Source: VRUE01 sp963712595 (lineage in GTDB: Bacteria; Actinomycetota; Thermoleophilia; Solirubrobacterales; 70-9). From it: a stretch of 64,000 nt of DNA. The translations under genes were made by a program, and so were the position numbers. Below, one piece after another: positions 51,162 through 59,631 of the stretch. Location of the stretch: positions 186,001 to 250,000 of the forward strand of contig CAVQIM010000004.1 of NCBI GenBank assembly GCA_963712595.1, read 5' to 3'. The notes beneath the pieces were generated by a model that saw only the letters and a program-made list of their open reading frames with translations, was not told where the DNA came from and searched no databases. Positions within the stretch are counted from its first letter, which is position 1. Each line of letters begins with the position of its first letter.

Positions 51162-52130
51162 ATGCCCCCTGTTGCCACCGCCGCCCCGAAACGGGTCTTG
51201 CTCGCCGCCCCCCGCGGCTACTGCGCCGGCGTCGACCGTGCGGTGCAGACGGTCGAGCGCGCGCTCGAGCTCTACGGGGCTCCCGTCTACGTGCGCAAGG
51301 AGATCGTCCACAACAAGCACGTCGTCCAGGAGCTCTCCAAGCGCGGCGCGATCTTCGTCGAGGAGGAGACCGAGGTGCCGGAGGGGGAGATGGTCGTCTT
51401 CTCCGCCCACGGCGTCGCTCCCGCGGTCCACGACAACGCCGCGGCGCGGCAGCTGCGCACGATCGACGCCACCTGCCCGCTGGTGACCAAGGTCCACGTC
51501 TCCGCCCGCCGCTTCGCCGCCGAGGGCTACACGATCGTGATGATCGGCCACGAGGGACACGAGGAGGTCGAAGGCACCACCGGCGAGGCGCCCAACGCGA
51601 TCGTCCTGATCGAAACCGCCGCCGAGGTCGAGGCGCTAGAGGTTCCCGACCCCGAGCGGGTCGCCTTCATCACCCAGACGACGCTCTCCGTCGATGAGAC
51701 GGCGGAGGTGATCGCCGCCCTGCGGGCCAAGTTCCCGGCGATCGTCAGCTCCAAGTCAGATGACATCTGTTACGCCACGACCAACCGCCAGATCGCGGTC
51801 AAGCAGCTCGCCCGCGAGTGCGAGCTGGTGCTCGTGATCGGCTCGACCAACTCCTCCAACTCCAACCGCCTGGTCGAGGTCGCGCGCGAACACGGCGCCG
51901 CCTCCCACCTGATCGACAACCACGCCGAAGTCGAGGAGGAGTGGCTGGAGGGAGTCGAGACGGTCGGCATCACCTCCGGCGCCAGCGCCCCCGAGGAGCT
52001 GGTCGAGAGCCTGGTCGAGCTCTTCCGCGGGCGCGGGGCCGAGGACGTCTCCGAGCTGCGCACCGTCCACGAGGACGTGCGCTTCATGCTCCCCAAGGAG
52101 ATCCGCGAGGAGCTCGCGGCGCGCGCCTAG
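51162..52130 (+). CDS. ispH: 4-hydroxy-3-methylbut-2-enyl diphosphate reductase
   Basis: A 322-residue [4Fe-4S] enzyme, the last step of the MEP isoprenoid pathway. The cluster cysteines are C21 (RGYCAGVDRAV), C105 (DATCPLV) and C203 (DDICYATTNRQ). Other motifs: EIVHNKHVV, VFSAHGV, IGHEGHEEVEGTTGEA and GITSGASAPE. The ATG at 51162 fits the family start, a longer frame upstream is not needed. The stop overlaps that of the convergent thioredoxin-like gene. The cluster depends on the SUF system encoded at 55-63 kb. Confidence 0.94.
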   Translation: MPPVATAAPKRVLLAAPRGYCAGVDRAVQTVERALELYGAPVYVRKEIVHNKHVVQELSKRGAIFVEEETEVPEGEMVVFSAHGVAPAVHDNAAARQLRTIDATCPLVTKVHVSARRFAAEGYTIVMIGHEGHEEVEGTTGEAPNAIVLIETAAEVEALEVPDPERVAFITQTTLSVDETAEVIAALRAKFPAIVSSKSDDICYATTNRQIAVKQLARECELVLVIGSTNSSNSNRLVEVAREHGAASHLIDNHAEVEEEWLEGVETVGITSGASAPEELVESLVELFRGRGAEDVSELRTVHEDVRFMLPKEIREELAARA

Positions 52131-52948
52131 GGCACGCCGGCCGCGAAGCTGACCGACCAGATGCGCAGGCCGGGAGAGGCGCGCAGCACGAGGGAGTGGC
52201 TCTCGTGGCGCTCGTGCTCCGCGAGCGCGTAGAGCGACTGGCCATCGACCTGCAGGGTCGTCGCGGTTGCCTCGTCCAGCTGCACGGTTAGCTCCCCCTC
52301 GCCCTCCACCGTCGCGTAGACGCCGCCGGCCGCGTACTCGATCGTCAGTTCCCCGCCCTCCTCGCCGGCGAGCCAGGCTCGTTCCCAGGAACCGCCGGGG
52401 AAGATCTCCTCGCTGGGCGCCATCACCCCCGCCCCCGGAGCGTCGGTGGGTCGCAGCGGCGCCATCGGTTCCGGCAGCGCGCGCAGCGCGTCGAGCTGGC
52501 GCAGCTCGTCCTGGATCGCGATCTCCGTGCCCAGGTATTCGCCCTCGCCGAAGTGAAACCAGCTCAGCGAGCCATCGGTCGTCCAGAGGAAGAGGCTGGG
52601 CCAGCCCTCGCAGCCGTAGGCGAGCCAGAGGTCGCGATCGGCGTCGACCGCGACCGGGAAGTCCACCCCGAGATCACGGAGGCCGGCGGCGACGTTGACT
52701 GGATCGGCGCCGAAGGGAAAGCGGGGCGCCTGCACTCCGATCGTCGTCAGGCCGGCCTCGCGGTAGCGGCGGTCCCACTCGACCAGGTAGGGGAGGGTGC
52801 GGACGCTGTTGAGCTGGGAGTAGTCGAAGAAGTGGACCAGCACCGGCCCGGCCACGGTCAACGCCCCCATCGAATCCGGCGCCGCGCCGATCCAGGCCAG
52901 CTCCGAGGGAAGGTCGGGTGAGGCGATGTTGTCTCGCTCCGGGCGCAT
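52127..52948 (-). CDS. Thioredoxin-like protein lacking the CXXC motif (DipZ/TlpA-like)
   Basis: A 273-residue protein with no signal peptide. The segment VLVHFFDYSQLNSVRTLPYL aligns with the DipZ/TlpA active-site region, but both cysteines (expected at 45 and 48) are Q45 and S48. The rest of the fold is kept (YREAGLTTIGVQAPRFPF, DRDLWLAYGCEGWPSLFLW). The C-terminal half is a separate beta-rich domain (ELTIEYAAGGVYATVEGEGEL) as in DipZ tails. Thiol-disulfide exchange is therefore unlikely. It may be a binding or scaffold protein. It converges with ispH. Confidence 0.8.
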   Translation of the reverse strand: MRPERDNIASPDLPSELAWIGAAPDSMGALTVAGPVLVHFFDYSQLNSVRTLPYLVEWDRRYREAGLTTIGVQAPRFPFGADPVNVAAGLRDLGVDFPVAVDADRDLWLAYGCEGWPSLFLWTTDGSLSWFHFGEGEYLGTEIAIQDELRQLDALRALPEPMAPLRPTDAPGAGVMAPSEEIFPGGSWERAWLAGEEGGELTIEYAAGGVYATVEGEGELTVQLDEATATTLQVDGQSLYALAEHERHESHSLVLRASPGLRIWSVSFAAGVP

Positions 52949-53013
52949 CGGCGGCGAACGTTATTCCGTCGCTGCGGAACGGAGGGCAGCCATTCGGTAG
53001 GTTTTCCCGAGCA

Positions 53014-53250
53014 ATGTCCGAGATCGCGCTCGCGCTGCTCCCGCTCTCACTGCTCTTGGCGTCGCTGCTGCTGGGGATGTATCCCGGCTGCGACGCGATC
53101 GTTCGCCTCTCCGAACGGATTGCCGCGCGGCCCCGTCCGCGCCGCGCCCGTCACCAAGCTCGCCCGCGCACGCCGCGTTCCCATGCGGCCAGCGGTGGGC
53201 TCCTGATCGCCTTCGGCCACGCTCAGCGGCCGCCGCCACTCCTCGCCTAG
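53014..53250 (+). CDS. Small membrane protein, 78 aa
   Basis: One membrane helix (ALALLPLSLLLASLLLGMY) followed by PGCDAIVRLSERIAAR and a basic proline/arginine-rich tail. It precedes the cupredoxin gene by 53 bases and is probably in the same transcript. The YPGCDAI segment looks conserved in character, but I do not recognise the family. Confidence 0.55.
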   Translation: MSEIALALLPLSLLLASLLLGMYPGCDAIVRLSERIAARPRPRRARHQARPRTPRSHAASGGLLIAFGHAQRPPPLLA

Positions 53251-53303
53251 TCCACGCCCCCGCGGGTGAAATCCCGCGCAAAGAAAAAGCGAAGGAGTGG
53301 AAG

Positions 53304-53690
53304 ATGAGCTCGAATGGAATGCGGGTTGTGGCTGGTATCGCGGTCGTCGTCGTGGCGGTCGTGCTGCTCGTCGTGTTGAAGGACGACAGCGGCAGCGAGG
53401 ACAGCACCACCACCAGCAGCTCGAACGCCAAGCCGCTCACGATCGTCGTCAAGAACGGCAAGCCCGTGGGTGGAATCCAGCAACTGACGTACAACGAGGG
53501 CGAAAGGGTCCGCTTCAACGTGGACTCCGACGTCAGCGACGAGATCCACCTGCACGGCTACGACATCATGAAGGACGTCGAGGCCGGGGGCTCGGTCAGC
53601 TTCGACTTTCCCGCCACGATCGAAGGTGTTTTTGAGGCCGAGCTCGAGGACCGAAAGGAACAGATCCTCGAACTGACAGTCAACCCATGA
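53304..53690 (+). CDS. Membrane-anchored cupredoxin-like protein
   Basis: A 128-residue protein with an N-terminal membrane helix (VVAGIAVVVVAVVLLVVL) and a Thr/Ser-rich linker. The cupredoxin-like domain (about residues 45-125) has VVKNGKPVGG, DVSDEIHLHGYDIMKDVEAG and FEAELEDRKEQILELTVNP. The usual type-1 copper site is not complete: HLHGYD gives histidines, but no cysteine ligand is seen. It may bind a metal in another way. Its stop overlaps the start of the polytopic membrane gene by 4 bases. Confidence 0.75.
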   Translation: MSSNGMRVVAGIAVVVVAVVLLVVLKDDSGSEDSTTTSSSNAKPLTIVVKNGKPVGGIQQLTYNEGERVRFNVDSDVSDEIHLHGYDIMKDVEAGGSVSFDFPATIEGVFEAELEDRKEQILELTVNP

Positions 53691-55087
53691 GCGGGTTCTT
53701 CCTGCCGGTCGCCCACGCCCTGGTCGCCCGGCAGGACCTGCCGATACCGGCCTGGCTGTTCGCCTGGGGGGCGTCGATCGTTCTCATCGTCTCCTTCTTT
53801 GCGCTGTCCGCGGCCTGGCGCAAGCCCCGCTTCGAGAGGGAACGCTGGCGCCCGCTGGGGGCGGGGGTGTCGCGGACGTTGCTGAGTGTTCCCGTGCAGG
53901 TTCTCTGCGGGGCGGTTGGGGTGTTCTTTCTTGCGCTCTCCGTTTACGCGGGCCTCCACGGCACCGAAGCACCCGACCGCAACTTCGCCGCGACCTTCGT
54001 CTTCGTCACCGTCTGGCTCGGGTTCCCCCTGTTCAGCGTGATATTCGGCGATGTCTTCCGGCCGTTCAATCCCTGGCGGGCGATCGGCAGGGCGATCGGC
54101 GGGCTTTTCTCGGCGATCGCAGGCCAGCGCCCAGCCCATCTCTCCTACCCCGAGGGGTTGGGTCGGTGGCCAGCCGCCATCGGGCTGCTTGCCGTTGTGT
54201 GGCTCGAGGTGATCTACGGCGGCGGTGGTGGGGTCGCGGTGGGCCTCTCGCCACACGCCATCGGCGAAGCGATCCTCGTCTACAGCACCTACACCCTGGC
54301 GATGATGGCGCTCTTCGGGGTGGAGAAGTGGTGTCAGACGGGAGAGATCTTCTCGGTCTACTTCGGCATGTTCTCGCAGCTGGGCAGCTTCGGGGTAAAG
54401 GACGGCCGTCTGGGCCGGCGCCTGCCGCTATCGGCGGCGACCCACTGGGCCACGGTGCCCGGCTCGACCGCGGTGGTGATCGCCTCGATCGCCTCGACCA
54501 GCTTCGACGGTGCACAGGACGGGGCTTTCGAAAACGGGATCCGGCAGGCCTTCGAATGGCTGGTCGACCTCGGCATCGGCAAGCTCACCTCGCTGCGTCT
54601 CGCCGACACGATTGTGATGCTTCTCTGCTTCGCCGGCATCGGCCTCGTCTACCTGGTCGGAGTGCGGGGGATGGCGACGGTGGACGGCGCACCGCCGCTG
54701 AAAAAACTGCGGGCTGGCTTTGCCCACACCCTGATTCCGATCGCCTTCGCCTACCTCGTCGCCCACTATTTCAGCTTCTTCGTTTTCCAAGAGCAGGCGC
54801 AATTCACCTACCTTCTCTCCGACCCGCTGGGCACGGCGACGACCGATCTCTTCGGAACGGCCTCCAGTGGCATCGACTTCAAGCTGCTCAGCGCAAATGC
54901 GATCTGGTATGTGCAGGTGGCTGCTCTCGTGATCGGGCACGTGGTGGGCCTGACCCTTGCCCACGATCGCGCCACTGCGTACTGGGGTGACTACCGCCAG
55001 GCCGCTCGCTCGCAGTACTGGATGCTGGCGGTGATGGTCGCCTTCACCTGCTTCGGGCTCTACCTACTCTCGGTCTCCAACTCTTGA
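53687..55087 (+). CDS. Polytopic membrane protein of unknown function
   Basis: A 466-residue protein with about 10-11 predicted membrane helices. Characteristic stretches are DVFRPFNPWRAIGRAIGG, STYTLAMMALFGVEKW and LSDPLGTATTDLFGTASSGIDF. Automated pipelines have sometimes named relatives fenitrothion hydrolase; nothing in this sequence supports that reaction. The overlap with the cupredoxin-like gene suggests one functional unit, perhaps for metal or electron transfer at the membrane. The family is otherwise unknown to me. Confidence 0.75.
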   Translation: MSGFFLPVAHALVARQDLPIPAWLFAWGASIVLIVSFFALSAAWRKPRFERERWRPLGAGVSRTLLSVPVQVLCGAVGVFFLALSVYAGLHGTEAPDRNFAATFVFVTVWLGFPLFSVIFGDVFRPFNPWRAIGRAIGGLFSAIAGQRPAHLSYPEGLGRWPAAIGLLAVVWLEVIYGGGGGVAVGLSPHAIGEAILVYSTYTLAMMALFGVEKWCQTGEIFSVYFGMFSQLGSFGVKDGRLGRRLPLSAATHWATVPGSTAVVIASIASTSFDGAQDGAFENGIRQAFEWLVDLGIGKLTSLRLADTIVMLLCFAGIGLVYLVGVRGMATVDGAPPLKKLRAGFAHTLIPIAFAYLVAHYFSFFVFQEQAQFTYLLSDPLGTATTDLFGTASSGIDFKLLSANAIWYVQVAALVIGHVVGLTLAHDRATAYWGDYRQAARSQYWMLAVMVAFTCFGLYLLSVSNS

Positions 55088-55298
55088 GATGACCATCCCG
55101 CTTTTTACGGGAAACGGGCAGCCATTTCGCGGTGTAATACCGATGTAAAAGCACTCACTCTCTGGTTGACTAAATCGCCGAGTCCATTGCTTTCGACTCA
55201 TGACTCTCCCTCTCCCTCCTTGTCGCGTCGGGGCCACCGCTTGCAAGGCCAGTGGTCCCGGCGCAGGCAAGGGGTACAGCGGTCCCACGAGGGTCTGG

Positions 55299-56459
55299 CT
55301 AGAGGATCTCGCTGAGCCTGCGCTCGAGCGCGGCTGAGATCTCGTCCCGCACCGGGCCCTCGGCCAGTCTCTCGACCAAGGACTCGAGGAAGCCTTCGAT
55401 GATCAGCGACTTCGCCTCGGCGGGGCCAAGCCCGCGCGAGGTCAGGTAGAAGAGCTGGTCGCGATCGATCTGGGCGACCGCCGCGGCGTGCGTGCAGCGA
55501 ACGTCGTCGGCTTCGATCTCGAGGCCGGGGATCGCGTCGGCGTGGGCCTCGGTCGAGAGCAGCAGGTTGCGGCTCTCCTGGAAGGCGTCGGTCTGCTGGG
55601 CGCCTGGGTCGACGCGGATCATGCCGCGCCAGACCGCAGTCGCGCCGGCGGCGAGAACGCCGCGGAAAGCAAGGTCGGAATTGGTGTTCGGCGCCGCGTG
55701 CTCCTGGGTAGTGTCGTAGTCGAGGTGTTGCCCGGGCCCGCCGGCGTATCCGCCAGTGACCCGTGCCTCCGAGCCCGGGCCCGCCAGGTTGGTCTCCATC
55801 CGCACCTTGCCGCGCCCCGAGCCGAAGCCGAGGGCAGCCCAGTCGAGCCTGCCGTCGCGCTCGACCTGGGCACGCTGGGTGGCGAAGATCCAGGCTTTCT
55901 CGGAGATGTCCTGGGTGTTGACGTAGCGCAGGGTCGCCGCCTGGCCGACGCTGAGCTCGACCACTGAGTTGAGCAGGGCGTCGATCTCGTCGTCGGGTGA
56001 GGACCAGTGCTCCCAGATCTCCGCTTCGGCGCCCTCCTCGAGCACGACCAGCGTGCGCCAGCCGATCGCGCTTCCCTCGCGCTCCAGGGGCACTGCGATC
56101 CGGATCGGTTCCTCGACCCGGGTCCCTCGCGCGACGTGGACCAGCACGCCATCCCGCCAGCCCGCCTCGTTGCGCGCGACGAAGGGATCCTCGATCGGCA
56201 CCAGGGATCCGAGCCGCTCGCGGACCAGCTCCTCGTGCGAGGCGGCTGCCTCGGCCAGCGGCAGGACCGTGACGCCCTCTGGCGCCGTGATCTCCGCCTC
56301 CGCCTCGGCGAAATCGTAGGCGTCGATCTCGAGCCCAGAGAGGTCGGTGAATTCCCATCCCTTCGCCTTCGCGTCGGGCAGGGGAAGGCTCTGCGCGAGA
56401 GAGGCGCCCTGGCGGCGCCTCTCCGAAAGCCAAGCGGGCTCTACTGCCACCTCAGCCAA
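55299..56459 (-). CDS. sufD: Fe-S cluster assembly scaffold subunit SufD
   Basis: A 386-residue SufD of the SufBC2D complex. The C-terminal core has the family pattern GVLAAGATAVWRGMIRVDPGAQQTDAFQESRNLLLSTEAHADAIPGLEI, DDVRCTHAAAVAQIDRDQLFYL and the GLGPAEAKSLIIEGFL end. The start is TTG at 56459 behind GGAGGG, overlapping the sufB stop by 8 bases. SufD forms the scaffold with SufB and SufC and helps with iron entry. The gene is the last of the Rieske-sufB-sufD block. Confidence 0.93.
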   Translation of the reverse strand: MAEVAVEPAWLSERRRQGASLAQSLPLPDAKAKGWEFTDLSGLEIDAYDFAEAEAEITAPEGVTVLPLAEAAASHEELVRERLGSLVPIEDPFVARNEAGWRDGVLVHVARGTRVEEPIRIAVPLEREGSAIGWRTLVVLEEGAEAEIWEHWSSPDDEIDALLNSVVELSVGQAATLRYVNTQDISEKAWIFATQRAQVERDGRLDWAALGFGSGRGKVRMETNLAGPGSEARVTGGYAGGPGQHLDYDTTQEHAAPNTNSDLAFRGVLAAGATAVWRGMIRVDPGAQQTDAFQESRNLLLSTEAHADAIPGLEIEADDVRCTHAAAVAQIDRDQLFYLTSRGLGPAEAKSLIIEGFLESLVERLAEGPVRDEISAALERRLSEIL

Positions 56460-57885
56460 TCGAGCCCTCCATCTGCAGCTCGATCAGCCGGTTGAGCTCG
56501 ACCGCGTACTCCATCGGCAGCTCCTTGGTGACCGGCTCGATGAAGCCGTTGACGATCATCTTCGAGGCCTCCTCCTCGTCGAGCCCGCGGCTCTGCAGGT
56601 AGAAGAGCTGCTCGTCGCCGATCTTCGAGACGGTCGCCTCGTGGCCGACGTCGGCGTCGTTCTCGTCGATGCGGATCGTCGGGTAGGTGTCCGAGCGCGA
56701 GTCCTCGTCGAGCAGCAGCGCGTCGCAGACGACCTTGGAGCGGGACTCGGTCGCCCCGTCGGCGATTTCGAGCAGGCCGCGGTAGGTCGCCCGGCCGCCG
56801 TCCTTGGAGATCGACTTGGAGAAGATCGAGGACGAGGTCCTTGGCGCCGCGTGGATGATCTTGCCGCCGGCGTCCTGGTGCTGGCCGTCGCCGGCGAAGG
56901 CGATCGAGAGGATCTCGCCGTGGGCTTCGGGCCCCAGTAGGTAGATCGACGGGTACTTCATCGTCAGCTTCGAGCCGAGGTTGCAGTCGACCCACTCCAT
57001 CGTCGCCTTCTCGTGCGCGACGGCGCGCTTGGTGACCAGGTTGAAGACGTTCTGCGACCAGTTCTGCACGGTCGTGTAGCGGACCCGCGAGCTGGGCTTG
57101 GCGCAGATCTCGACCACCGCGGAGTGCAGCGAGTCGGTCGAGTAGACCGGCGCGGTGCAGCCCTCGATGTAGTGGACGTCGGCGCCCTCCTCGCAGATGA
57201 TCAGCGTCCGCTCGAACTGGCCCATGTTCTCGGTGTTGATCCGGAAGTAGGCCTGCAGCGGCATCTCGACCTTGACCCCGGCCGGTACGTAGACGAAGGA
57301 GCCGCCCGACCAGACGGCCGAGTTGAGCGCCGCCAGCTTGTTGTCGTTGGGCGGGATGATCGTCGCCCAGTACTCGCGCACCAGGTCCTCGTGCTCGCGC
57401 AGCGCCGTGTCCATGTCGGTGAAGATCACGCCCTGGGCCTCGAGCTTCTCGTTGACCTGGTGGTAGACGACCTCGGACTCGTACTGGGCGCCGACGCCGG
57501 AGAGGAATTTGCGCTCCGCCTCGGGGATCCCGAGCCGGTCGAAGGTGTTCTTGATGTCCTCGGGGACCTCACTCCAGTCGCGGCTGTTCTTTTCCGAGGC
57601 GCGGACGAAGTAGTGGATGTCGTCGAAGTCGATCTGGCCGAGGTTGCCGCCCCAGGTCGGGGTCGGGCGCGAGTAGAAGTGGTCCAGCGCCTTCAGCCGG
57701 AAGTCGCGCATCCACTGCGGCTCGTCCTTGTACTCGGAGATCGATTCGACCACCTCGCGCGAGAGGCCCTTCGGGGCCTTGTAGGCGTAGCCGGTCTCGG
57801 AATCGTGGAAGCCGAACTTCTCCTTGTAGTCGGCGTTGATGCCGGCGAGCTCTCTTTTCTCCGCTACGACCTCGGGTGTGGCCAT
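56452..57885 (-). CDS. sufB: Fe-S cluster assembly scaffold SufB
   Basis: A 477-residue SufB, the main scaffold on which the cluster is built. Family blocks: VESISEYKDEPQWMRDFRLKAL, NNKLAALNSAVWSGGSFVYVPAGVKVEMPLQAYF, NTENMGQFERTLIICEEGADVHYIEGCTAP and the C-terminal DADVGHEATVSKIGDEQLFYLQSRGLDEEEA. It starts 3 bases after the Rieske gene stop and overlaps sufD. It receives sulfur from SufS/SufU and works with the SufC ATPase, both encoded in the second block at 59-62 kb. Confidence 0.95.
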   Translation of the reverse strand: MATPEVVAEKRELAGINADYKEKFGFHDSETGYAYKAPKGLSREVVESISEYKDEPQWMRDFRLKALDHFYSRPTPTWGGNLGQIDFDDIHYFVRASEKNSRDWSEVPEDIKNTFDRLGIPEAERKFLSGVGAQYESEVVYHQVNEKLEAQGVIFTDMDTALREHEDLVREYWATIIPPNDNKLAALNSAVWSGGSFVYVPAGVKVEMPLQAYFRINTENMGQFERTLIICEEGADVHYIEGCTAPVYSTDSLHSAVVEICAKPSSRVRYTTVQNWSQNVFNLVTKRAVAHEKATMEWVDCNLGSKLTMKYPSIYLLGPEAHGEILSIAFAGDGQHQDAGGKIIHAAPRTSSSIFSKSISKDGGRATYRGLLEIADGATESRSKVVCDALLLDEDSRSDTYPTIRIDENDADVGHEATVSKIGDEQLFYLQSRGLDEEEASKMIVNGFIEPVTKELPMEYAVELNRLIELQMEGSIG

Positions 57886-57888
57886 GGT

Positions 57889-58221
57889 CTAGTCGACCTC
57901 CAGGGTGATCGTGTCGTCCACGACGGTCGCCGTGAACGTCTGCACCGGGGCGAAGGCGGGGAGCGTCTTCGGCCTGCCGGTGCTCAGGTCGAAGAGGGAG
58001 CCGTGGCGGGGGCACTCGACCGTGCAAGTGGCCTGATCGAACTCGCCCTCGGCGAGCGGCCCGTCGTCATGCGAGCAGCGATCCTCGATCGCGTACAGCG
58101 TTCCCTCGCAGTTGAAGATGCCGATCTTGCGTCCCTCGTGCTCGACCAGGCGCATCGAGCCCGCGGGCAGCTCGGCGGCTGCGCAGACGTTGATCGTGGT
58201 TGTGGTTGTGCCGTCCGTCAC
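57889..58221 (-). CDS. Rieske-type [2Fe-2S] ferredoxin
   Basis: A 110-residue small Rieske protein, starting with GTG at 58221. The cluster ligands are C49/H51 (DRCSHDDGPL) and C70/H73 (VECPRHGSLFDL). It is of the NirD/BphF-like stand-alone group that carries electrons, and such genes often sit with suf genes. The promoter region is probably leaderless: a TATACACT-like box lies about 10 bases before the GTG. It starts the sufB-sufD block. Confidence 0.9.
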   Translation of the reverse strand: MTDGTTTTTINVCAAAELPAGSMRLVEHEGRKIGIFNCEGTLYAIEDRCSHDDGPLAEGEFDQATCTVECPRHGSLFDLSTGRPKTLPAFAPVQTFTATVVDDTITLEVD

Positions 58222-58227
58222 GTTATT

Positions 58228-58253
58228 CCTAGTGTATAGGTCGGATTTTAGCG
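58228..58253. promoter_or_regulatory. Promoter/operator region of the Rieske-sufBD block
   Basis: It holds CCTA-GTGTA-TAGG (58228-58240) and TCGGATTTTAGCG (58241-58253). The second part resembles the string upstream of the rrf2 gene (minus strand, TAGGATTTAAGGCG just before the ATG at 62938). This could be the Rrf2 operator or a shared -10 region; the evidence is weak. Confidence 0.35.
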
Positions 58254-58299
58254 ACCTGAGAGGATCGCAGACGAAGGCCTTCGACGATTGGAGATCAAG

Positions 58300-59097
58300 A
58301 TGAGCGAACGGACCAGTTACGTGCCGGGGACCCCATGCTGGGTCGACCTCGGCACTCCCGACATCGACGCCGCAGCGGCATTCTATGGAGGTCTCTTCGG
58401 TTGGAGCACGGAGGAGGGCGAGAACGCCGAGCAGACGGGCGGCTACCGGCAGGCCATGCTTCGCGGCAAGCCGGTCGCGGGCATGATGCCGCTGATGCAG
58501 GAGGGCCAACCGCCCGCCTGGAGCACTTATGTCTCGGTCGCGGACGCCGACGCGACCGCCGCCAAGGTCCGCGAGGCCGGCGGCACCGTGCTCGCCGAGC
58601 CGATGGACGTGATGGAGCTCGGCCGCATGGCGGTCTTCGCCGACCCGGCTGGGGCCTTTTTCGGCATCTGGCAGCCGGGAACTTTCGTCGGCGCCGAAAT
58701 CGTCAGCGAGCCCAACGCGGTCATCTGGAACGAGCTCAACACGCGCGACACCGCCGGGGCCAAGGAGTTCTACGGCGCGGTCTTCGGCTGGGACTTCGAC
58801 GAGCGCGAGTTCGAAACCGGCACCTACAACAGCCTCAAGCTCGGCGAGGACACGGTCGGCGGCATGATCGACATCACCGGTCGCGTGCCCGACGAGGTCC
58901 CCGCTCACTGGCTCGTCTACTTCGCCGTCGAGGACACCGACGCAACCCTGGAGAAGGCAAAGACGGCGGGCGGAGAGGCTGTCTTCGGCCCGGAGGACAT
59001 CGGCGAAGTCGGCCGGATCGCAGTGCTGAAAGACCCCTTCGGCGCCGTCTTCGCCCTGATCGCGCCGGACCCGGCAATGGGCGCCGCCAGCGCCTGA
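58300..59097 (+). CDS. VOC-family protein with two glyoxalase-like domains
   Basis: A 265-residue protein with two vicinal-oxygen-chelate modules (about residues 9-128 and 140-258). The modules share PDIDAAAAFYGGLFGWS / RDTAGAKEFYGAVFGWDF and the end pattern DPxGAxFxIW / DPFGAVFALI. Such tandem domains occur in the 27-kDa antigen CFP30B-like group of actinobacteria. The ATG at 58300 has GGAG 6 bases upstream. It lies on the opposite strand, between the two suf blocks, and ends next to hairpin D3. Confidence 0.85.
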   Translation: MSERTSYVPGTPCWVDLGTPDIDAAAAFYGGLFGWSTEEGENAEQTGGYRQAMLRGKPVAGMMPLMQEGQPPAWSTYVSVADADATAAKVREAGGTVLAEPMDVMELGRMAVFADPAGAFFGIWQPGTFVGAEIVSEPNAVIWNELNTRDTAGAKEFYGAVFGWDFDEREFETGTYNSLKLGEDTVGGMIDITGRVPDEVPAHWLVYFAVEDTDATLEKAKTAGGEAVFGPEDIGEVGRIAVLKDPFGAVFALIAPDPAMGAASA

Positions 59098-59100
59098 GGC

Positions 59101-59147
59101 TTCCGGTGCGCCTTTTGCGGTCTATGCCCGCAAAAGGCGCACCGGAA
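59101..59147. terminator. D-type hairpin D3
   Basis: A perfect 20-bp stem (59101-59120 and 59128-59147) around the loop TCTATGC. It lies between the convergent VOC gene and sufU. The loop shares CTATGC with D1. A strong bidirectional terminator is likely. Confidence 0.7.
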
Positions 59148-59156
59148 AGGCCGTGA

Positions 59157-59582
59157 TCAGAGCGCGGCGGCTTCGCTAGGGTCGCCGGTCTCGCCCTCGT
59201 CCTCCCATTCGGCCGGCTCGCCGAGGCTGGCGCTCTTCACCACCTTCAGCCCGAGCATCGCGCACTTCATCCGCGTCGCCGAGATCTCGATCCCGAGCAG
59301 CTCGAGGACGAACTCCTTCGGCAGCCGCAGAACCTCCTCGCGGGTCTTGCCGACCAGCTCGTCGGTGAGCAGCGAAGTGGCCGCGGTGGAGATCGCGCAG
59401 CCTTTCCCGTCGAAGGCGACCTCGGCCACCTTCCCCGCCTCGTCGAGCCGAATCGTCACGTGCTGCTCATCGCCGCAGAACGGGTTGTTGTCCTCGAACT
59501 CGAGGTCGGGGCGCTCCAGGCGACCGAAGTTGTGAGGCCGCTTGTAGTGCTCGAGGATCTGATCGCGATAGAGCTCGTCCAT
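59157..59582 (-). CDS. sufU: SufU-type sulfur relay protein
   Basis: A 141-residue zinc-dependent sulfurtransferase of the SufU group. The zinc/sulfur residues are C36 and D38 (NPFCGDEQ), C62 (GKGCAIS) and C107 (RMKCAML). It accepts persulfide from SufS and passes it to the SufBCD scaffold. The neighbouring sufS is 793 bases upstream on the same strand, separated by the DUF218 gene on the other strand. The length is typical. Confidence 0.93.
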   Translation of the reverse strand: MDELYRDQILEHYKRPHNFGRLERPDLEFEDNNPFCGDEQHVTIRLDEAGKVAEVAFDGKGCAISTAATSLLTDELVGKTREEVLRLPKEFVLELLGIEISATRMKCAMLGLKVVKSASLGEPAEWEDEGETGDPSEAAAL

Positions 59583-59631
59583 GCAGCGAGGCTAGCGAAG
59601 CGGTGCCCTGTCGTTGCTACCTTGAGCGGCG

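Noticed and set aside
53687..55087. Naming the polytopic membrane protein a fenitrothion hydrolase
   Set aside because: The name rests on automated transfer; no hydrolase motif or metal site is visible.
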